A stretch of 57,948 nt of DNA from Lachnospiraceae bacterium. GTDB taxonomy: Bacteria > Bacillota > Clostridia > Lachnospirales > Lachnospiraceae. Below the pieces are notes generated by a model, which saw nothing but the letters and a program-made list of their open reading frames with translations, searched no databases and was not told the origin of the DNA. Of this stretch, positions 50,101 through 57,948 are shown piece after piece (the stretch's first letter is position 1; every line of letters begins with the position of its first letter). The stretch covers positions 1 to 57,948 of the forward strand of contig JAGALK010000076.1 in NCBI GenBank assembly GCA_017625255.1. The letters are read 5' to 3'. The position numbers and the translations under genes are program-made.

Positions 50101-53100
50101 ACCGATTCCGTAAAGACCACACAACACACCGGATAAAAGCCCGATGATGCCTAAGACAACCTTTGATTCTTTATGTTTTTTGGTATGCATTTCCCGAAAG
50201 AGCATTTCTATTCCAATGAGTACAATAACAAAACCAAATACTATTTTTATGCTTTGTGTGTCTGCGTTCTTTAAGAAAAAAATTCCCGGAATATTTCCAA
50301 GCAAAACCAATACAGCTAATGGAATGCAGATACTAGGCTTTATAGATTTGCGTTCTTTCCACGCTAAAATAGCATTGGTAGGATAGCCTAAAAGCAGTTC
50401 TACCGGAGATATATTGATATTGTTGTTTCCAAAGCTAAGAATTGTGGTAAATACCAATGTATTGGCAAAACCACATAAGCCTTTGACAAAAAATGCGCAT
50501 AGAGATGCAATTATCCACCAAATCATGATGCATTTCTCCCCTGTTATTTATTCTAATATGGTGACTCCGCTATGTATTGCTCTTAATTTATCTCCCATAA
50601 TTGGTTTCATGATATCAAATGCTAACTGACTTGTACAGTGTCCTGTATAAAAAAGTGCATCTGTTTCTAATAATGCTGCGGCTGTATTCTGAATGGATCG
50701 GATTTCTTCTGAATCATAGGGTGTCTTTTTTACCATATGAAATCCACTGATAACCATATCCGGATTTGTATGAAAAATTTCTCTGTAACGATCTAGAATG
50801 TTTAAAATTCCATTGTGGGCACAGCCGGATATCAGTATATGCTTATCTTCACAGGTGATAACTAAACATTGCTCATGATCGAAGTTATCCTGTACGAAGG
50901 TCTCACCTATCCGTTTTTTTAGCAGCAAATTACTTTTTGCCGGATTTTTTCTCCCGGTAATATTGGTGTATAAAAACAGTTCTTCGTCTATTTTCTTATC
51001 TCCATTCACAAAAATTGTTTGTGAAAGAGTGGGAATATTTTTGTCAATACCTATGTATTTTTCGTAACCGGATGAGAAGCTGTAGTAATCTTCTGTGGCG
51101 GATTCCTTTAAATATATCTTTGCTGTTGGATTGATTTGCGAAAAGGCTAATATGCCGCCGGAATGATCGTAATGCCCATGACTTAGGATTACTGTATCTA
51201 CAGATTTTAAATCAATATTTAGCTTTTGGGCATTTTTTAAAAATATATCTGTTGCTCCGGTGTCTACAAGGAGTTTATGATTATTCGTTTCGATATATAT
51301 GCTTAGACCATGCTCATATTGACAGCTGCTGTTGCCCGGCGTGTCTTCTACTAATGTAATAATTTTCATTATATTTCCCCACTTTTCTGTAAATAGTCTA
51401 AAAATGCTTCGCAGCCTTCTTGCACATCGGCATAGGTTTCATCGAAGTTGCCGGTGTACCATGGATCTGCAATGTCTCTGCCGGAATTGGCAAAGGATAA
51501 TAGTTTATAAATTTTGTTGTCCGGGTCGCCTCCGGCAATGCGATTCATATTGCGAATGTTGGCGGTATCCATGCCGATGAGGTAATCGTAGTATGTGTAA
51601 TCGGTTTTTGTCATTTGGACGGCACGATGTGGAACTACGGGAATGCCGACTTGGCGAAGCTTGGCTACTGTACCGTAATGAGGCGGGTTGCCGATTTCTT
51701 CGCGACTGGTGGCGGCGGAACTGATTTCGAATTGGTGTGTTAAATTTCTTTGGGTAACGAGATGCGTGAGGACGCTCTCGGACATGGTGCTGCGGCAGAT
51801 GTTGCCGTGGCAGATAAATAGTACTTTTATCATAAAATTCTCCTATCTCGAAATGCCAAGAAATGCCCAATTTTGCAAGGTTTTATCGGGCTTTTCGGCA
51901 GTCAAATGTTTTTGTTTATTTGTCACACTTTATGCCTTATTATTGCATATCGTGGCACATCATATCCTTGTGTAGTAGTCACAATGTAGTCCGTTTAGGG
52001 GGTTCAGACTACTGCGATTTTTACCCCCCAAGGGGATTCATTTTTGTGTAATTTCCTACGAGGGGGTTCATCGTTAAAAAGTAGCTTTGCTCTGATAAGA
52101 TTATAGTATAATTATATATGTTCCTTATACCATTCAATTACAGCATTTCTATCAGAATCAAAAAATTGTGTAGAAACGTAAATATTACTTCCATTAAAAA
52201 TCAAAGATTTTGCTCTGTATCTCTTTTGTGTTGAATTCCCCATATTATCATTTCTATTATTTGCTATTGCTGGATAATCAGTTGCTTGAAACAATGATTT
52301 GGTATACTCTTTGGTTTTAAGTTTTTCTATTTCGTCAATAGTAATCATAGATTTTGCTATTAAATCTTCAATCAAATTATAAAACAATTTAGCAACTGGT
52401 ATCATCCCCTCAACCCAAGTCCCCTCATCATTAATATTAAATGGAATTTCGGATAACGAGACACTAAAATCTTCTATATCAAGATTCATTTTTAACAGCA
52501 AATCTTTTATAAATGATATAATATTATTTGATGAAAGATTTGTCTCATAAAAAATTCCACTATTCTCAACTTGCCTTGATTTTCGTAACTTTCTTTTATC
52601 ATTAGTAATATACACTCTGGTTGCATTAGGAATAGAGTAATTTTTCATTGCTAACTCACACAATAAATCTGTATCAAAATCATATGCTGTGTTAATAAAT
52701 TTTGTAAGTAAATCAACCCAGCTTGATACTTTCATGTATTCTCCTACAAATAAAAATCCATTTGGTTTAGTATCTGAAAAATCTATATCACTGTTAACAC
52801 CAAAACTTAATTCATTTGACTGTTTTACATCAGAATGGATTTCCACATAATTAAATTCACTAATCAACTTTGATGATAATACTTTCGCACGCCTTATAAT
52901 GGCATCTTCATTCCATCTTTCAGCAGATAAAACTTCTCTGTTTAAAATATTTGCTTTTGAATTATTTTTTATAATTTTCTTTTTATCGCTAAATGACTTT
53001 GTACCTAATTCACTATTATGACCTGTTATTGTCAAATTACCAAGTGTATGCAAATAAATTTCATATACACTACTATAGTCTGCACCCACTTCTTTTTTCC

Positions 53101-56100
53101 ACACCGCTGCATTTTCCTTTTGTGGCAATATATGTTCAATAGTTAAATTACTTACATCTATATGCTCTTTTGTGGAGTTTTCTATTACAGAAAGTACAAA
53201 CTTACAAATTGGCTTTTTATAAAGTGGTTTATATATAAGTGCATCTTCAAATTCCTTATTTGTAGGCATACGATCATTTGCCTTTAAATCATTAAGGAAT
53301 ATTACAAATTTTTCATAATAATTATCATAGTTTCCATCAATAACTCTATCATACATCGACTTCATAAACTTAGACAAATTTTTATTTATTTCACAAGCTG
53401 TTATTCTAACAAGATATGTAAGTAAATAATCCAATACTTTACAAAGAGTTGTTTCATCAATCTTCTTATCTTCATAATCATTGAAAATTCTAAAAAGAAG
53501 AGGCAAAACTGTTGTTTGTTTTATAGTATAAAAAGCACATAAATAATTAGAAATTTCATTACTATAATACTTATTCTCCCCAATAAAGGCACCATAGTAT
53601 TTCGAAGTTCTTTTAAGTCTTTTTAATATATCTTCATGACTCAAATTATTTTCTTCACAATGTTCCTTAAATAAACGATACGCATTCTTACTATTTACTG
53701 ATTTACTAATCTGTGAATTTAAAAAATTAATAACAAAATCCCCTAAATTACGATAACCAACATTCCTCTCTATCTCCAACCAATATTCTGTATATAACTC
53801 ATCCTGTTTTTCATCATCCATAAGTAAATAATTTCTAATCAAATCTGCAAGGCTTAATTCTAAACCAGTTGAATTTATAGATTCAAAAATCTTCTGCGGC
53901 TCGTCTCCTTGAAGTTTATCTAATATTATCTCGACAACCTCTAACTTTTTAATACCATTAAGAACATCATTTAATTCAAATCCTTCCAACATAATTTTTT
54001 CTATTAAATTTTTAAAGGTAACATAATTCTTATAAACATTAGAATTTCTGTCCATATTATCTAATTTATTTCTAATAAGAAGAGTCAACTGTTCATTATC
54101 CGATTTTACAGGTTTTAACTTTATTTTATACTTTTCATCACAATGTCTATTAAACATTATTTCCTCAATTTCACTTTCAATGCGAACTGATACACCTCTA
54201 GATATATCATAAAGTGCTTTTAAAAGAATATATACTGTAGTTATTCTTTGTTGACCATCAATAATTAAAACTTCATTCAACCCACTACCACCATTTATAT
54301 CGTCAATATACACAATTGTTCCTGTAAAGTGTTGATGGTTTTCTTCGTTCGCTTTCATTATATCATAAAATAATTTCTCACATTGTAAATTTGACCAATC
54401 ATAGTTTCTTTGATATACAGGCACCTTAAAAACTCGTTTATTTTTCTCAAGAACATCTGAAAATAGCCACATTCTATTAGCTTTCATATTTTTCTCCTCA
54501 TGTAATTTGGATAAAGATACTATTTTAATATTCACAACCACATAACTCTATATTCTACACTCTATTTTACTCTCTACACCACCTAAACACAACATAAAAA
54601 TAGGCCAACTGGATTGCTCCAATCAGCCTTAACTTTTCTCCCTATACAGTCTTGAACATATTTTGTTTCATCGGCTTTTCTTTTTCTTCCCCATACTTTT
54701 CTTTGCGAGCTTCTTCCAATTTCTGCATATGTTTCATTTCCTCAGCAGCATCCTCCAATCCCAAATGGGTGTAGGTGTTTAGGGTCACTCCTATGTCGCT
54801 ATGCCCCATTAAGTATTGTAATGTTTTAGGATTCATGCCTGCTTTAGCCTGATTACTGCAATAGGTATGTCTGCAAACGTGAGGGGTAATATTCGGCATC
54901 TGCACTTTGAAAATGCTGTTATATCGTCCCACCATATGATTAAAACGATGCTCCCAATGCATAGCCACAAGAGGTTCTCCTGCTTCATCAATACAAAGGA
55001 ATCCGGCATATCCATCAAGCATTTTTTCAAACTCAACCTTTGGTCTGTCTGCTATCAGTCTTCGAAAGCACTCCGCCACATTCTCTTTAATAGGAAGCTG
55101 TCTTGTTCCTGCATTTGTTTTGGTACTCTGAATGTACTTCCTGGAACTAGAATCTCGTAAAAGCTGATGGTCGATATTAATGATATTATTCTTCAAATCG
55201 ATATCATGCAGAGTCAATCCACAAAATTCTGAAATACGCATTCCCGTGTGAAACAGAATTTTGCAAAAAGAAGCAACTCTTTCTGCTCATGCTCATCCAA
55301 TGTGCATGTCGATAACTGATATATTTTAGCTACATAATTTCCTAATGCCATTCCAAAACTAAATTTACATGTTTCCAACACCTGAATTGATTCTACTACT
55401 CTCCCTGTTTCCATGTAAAGATTAGCCAAATTAACATAGACCTGCAGCATCCATGCTTCTGCAACATCGCTCTTCTCGCACAGATTGTAGAGTTGTAATG
55501 CTCTTCGTAAATATGTCAATCTTAAAACAGTAAAATCATACAACATTTCATCTTCAGAACCGTATGAACCAAAATATTGCTTTTCGTAAAGTTTAATTTT
55601 TTGCTTTTTGACGATTTCGATCAATACGGTCAAATAATTTACTTTCGTATAAAAATAGACTATATTATAATCTGTTTCCGTATTATTGCCATCATTATCT
55701 TTAAAATAAGTATTAAGCAAATCAACCAATTCCAATATTTTCTGCACATTTCTTGTTTTATAATTAATCTGTTGCAATTGGTCAACCTTTTTCCCTATTT
55801 CATATATTTCATTCTTTTTATTCATAATTATCCATTCTATATGTTTTAATCATATTACGCATATATAGCTACAGGAATAACAATCGCTGCAGGTCCTGTA
55901 ATCTTCGTTACAAGTTCTGGTAAATTAAATTGTTGTGTATCATTATTTTTTAATCCAGAAAACATTTCCGTAACCATTTCCTCTGAAAGAATTGATAAAG
56001 TAGTCTTCCTTAATAAATCTATACTCTCATTTTCATTTTGACATATGCAAATAACTTTCCCTAAAACCTTAAAATGTCCTCCCAAGATTTCAGACACGTT

Positions 56101-57948
56101 ATCATTTGTCAGATATTGTTCTTGTGCAGATAACACTATTTTTCCACAATCATCAGACAGAATAAAATCAATTGTCCCACTATGCTTTAGTTCTTCTGTA
56201 AAAGATTTAATTTGTTTTACCATATTTTCATCTTGTTGTTTTTGATTTTTAGCTTGAGTTTTATTGCCCAACTGCGGTTCATCAGAAAAAATATCTGCCA
56301 AGCGAAAAACATCAACAAATATATCCATATAATTAATTAACGGATTCTTTTGTAGTTCCCCTTCAACTTCAATAAAATCTCCAACTTCTATTTTTGAAAA
56401 ATCAAGTTCAGATTTCAAAATCTTTTCATCAATTAAATAATTACGGAACTTTGAAAGTAACGAAACATTTGTATGAACTTTTTCCTTTACTACATTGGTA
56501 TCCTTTCCATCATTGCCAGTCTGTGACACTCCTCCCGAAACATCAATTTTCAACAATTTGCTTAAAATAGTAGCTGATGTAGTAGCTGCCGCTTCTAATT
56601 TTTTTGATGAATTCTTTTCTATATGTTCTGTATAGTTTACCTGGCTAACCGTGGAAAAGCCATCTTCCATAATAGCAAGCATGTCTAATACAATTTTTTC
56701 ATTAATATATACTGGAATTATTAATCCATTTTTATTTACATTATTTCCCATTTTAAATCCTCACTGATTGATAAAAATTTTTACAATTATACCATTTTTA
56801 TCAGTTTTTCTCCACCGCTATGGCACAGTCTTCCCCTTCATGCTAAATTGTTGTTATTTCCTTCTTCCAAACTCCCGATAACCCCAGCAAATCCAACATT
56901 CTTACCACTTTCCACTCCAGTTGCCGTGGCAAATGAAAAGTACTTTAATCATTGACTGTCTATCTCCTTATAAGCTAACTTTTCTTGTTATTTCAATCTT
57001 TTACAACTATTTTATAGATGGATACAGCAATATTTCTTTATATCCTAAACGATTATACTTTTCAATCATCTGATTTGCTTCTGCTAACAGCTTATCATGA
57101 ATTTTCCAAGCTTCTTCTACACTGCATTCATCTGTTTCAAAACATTTGTATTCCCTCTTATACATTTCAGACTTTTCTTCAATTGACAAATTCCTACATG
57201 ATTCATTCTGAACACAGTCCTCAAAAAAGAAAATCTTGCTTTTATTCACACATTCGCCACCATTTTTCAAGATATATAATTTGCAAAACTTTTCAAATGT
57301 CTTTGTAAATGCTTTATCTTCCTCTGTAACAATTAAAGCACTTTCCAGATATGAGCCTTTCGATTTAATAATATCAATATCCGTATTGCTTTCAAATGCT
57401 TCTAATTCTTCTACTTCGCCGAATGCTTTAATAAAGTAATACTCTGCACAAACAATATTCCATACAATAATTCTATAGTCATTCTGTCTGGACAAACGCC
57501 TTAAGGATACATATACATCTCGTATTGACTTATTAGCCGGAACTGTATCAAGTAATACAATTATCCTATCCTCTTTTTTCAAAAGTTCTGTGGCTTTTTC
57601 TACCAGTCTTCCGTTACCGTTTGCATAAATAAATTGCGTGGAAGTCGTATCAAACGCTCTTCTAAGCAAACAACTTAGTGTATCATCTTCTTTATCTTCA
57701 AATAGAAATATCACAATGACACCTCCAGACTATCCTCTGTAAGTGTTACCCAACATGTATCGTCAAAATTGCAGAAATGTCTTTGTGTTTTATAATCTAC
57801 CAGCACAATAATTCCTGAATCTTTCATTTTTTCAAGAACAGGTGCTTTTTCATCATACATATCAAATCTGTCAAAAACCAAAATTTCCGGCTTACTTGCT
57901 ATTATTCCATCTATATCTATTCCTAAAAGAATATCATTGTAGGTCAAA

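Overview
The window looks like the chromosome of a low-GC Gram-positive anaerobe of the class Clostridia, most probably a Lachnospiraceae. The signs are AT-rich DNA, strong AGGAGG ribosome sites with occasional TTG/GTG starts, a four-subunit ferredoxin-linked 2-oxoacid oxidoreductase, many secreted proteins built from BIG2 (bacterial Ig-like) domains, no outer-membrane genes, and long families of hybrid histidine kinases. This is inferred from gene content and was not checked against any database. No rRNA, tRNA or CRISPR array was seen.

Layout. 1-240 is a large non-coding imperfect palindrome whose tip carries two hairpins with GGA loops. 0.3-3.5 kb is a CPBP protease / ABC exporter operon. 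3.6-6.8 kb is the porGDAB-type operon, driven by a clear promoter with a long leader and divergent from a LysR regulator. 7.8-11.3 kb is an ABC-F / FtsL-like / rRNA methyltransferase operon. 11.3-22.2 kb is accessory: three intact secreted BIG2 proteins, a decayed secreted-protein gene, two PD-(D/E)XK-type nuclease genes, and a pair of XRE regulators, one of which has a TAG at codon 2. Four related terminator hairpins and one duplicated ~80-bp block tie this stretch together.

22.2-43.1 kb is dominated by signalling: an XRE regulator, a six-helix MCP-like protein, a two-component system with two membrane partners, then a three-gene operon (methyltransferase, a histidine kinase fused to a DegV domain, and a BarA-like hybrid kinase). 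Upstream of these lies an eight-gene chemosensory operon (PAS kinase, REC-HD-GYP, CheR, CheB, CheY, CheA, CheW, MCP). The MCP terminator sits directly against the ribosome site of the hybrid-kinase operon, so the two may be connected by read-through. No flagellar genes are present in the window, so the output may be motility encoded elsewhere or another behaviour.

43.2-46.4 kb is a secreted GH43-like arabinan/xylan-type glycosidase with LamG and Ig modules. 46.6-51.8 kb holds ordinary metabolism and housekeeping genes (CofE-like, YitT, then LMW-PTP / MBL / TauE / SRPBCC / histidine phosphatase). 52.1-57.9 kb is a second accessory island, lower in GC: a GmrSD-like DUF262-DUF1524 type IV restriction protein, the catalytic half of a tyrosine recombinase fused out of frame to an unknown gene, an unknown gene with a palindromic operator on its promoter, a fragment of a second LMW-PTP gene, and at the edge an ATPase-like / TOPRIM-like gene pair.

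Best candidates for something new are the kinase-REC-DegV fusion with its overlapping methyltransferase, the chemosensory operon with a sensorless MCP and an HD-GYP lacking its HD histidine, the secreted-Ig/nuclease/XRE cluster with shared terminators, and the unidentified gene pair at the right end.
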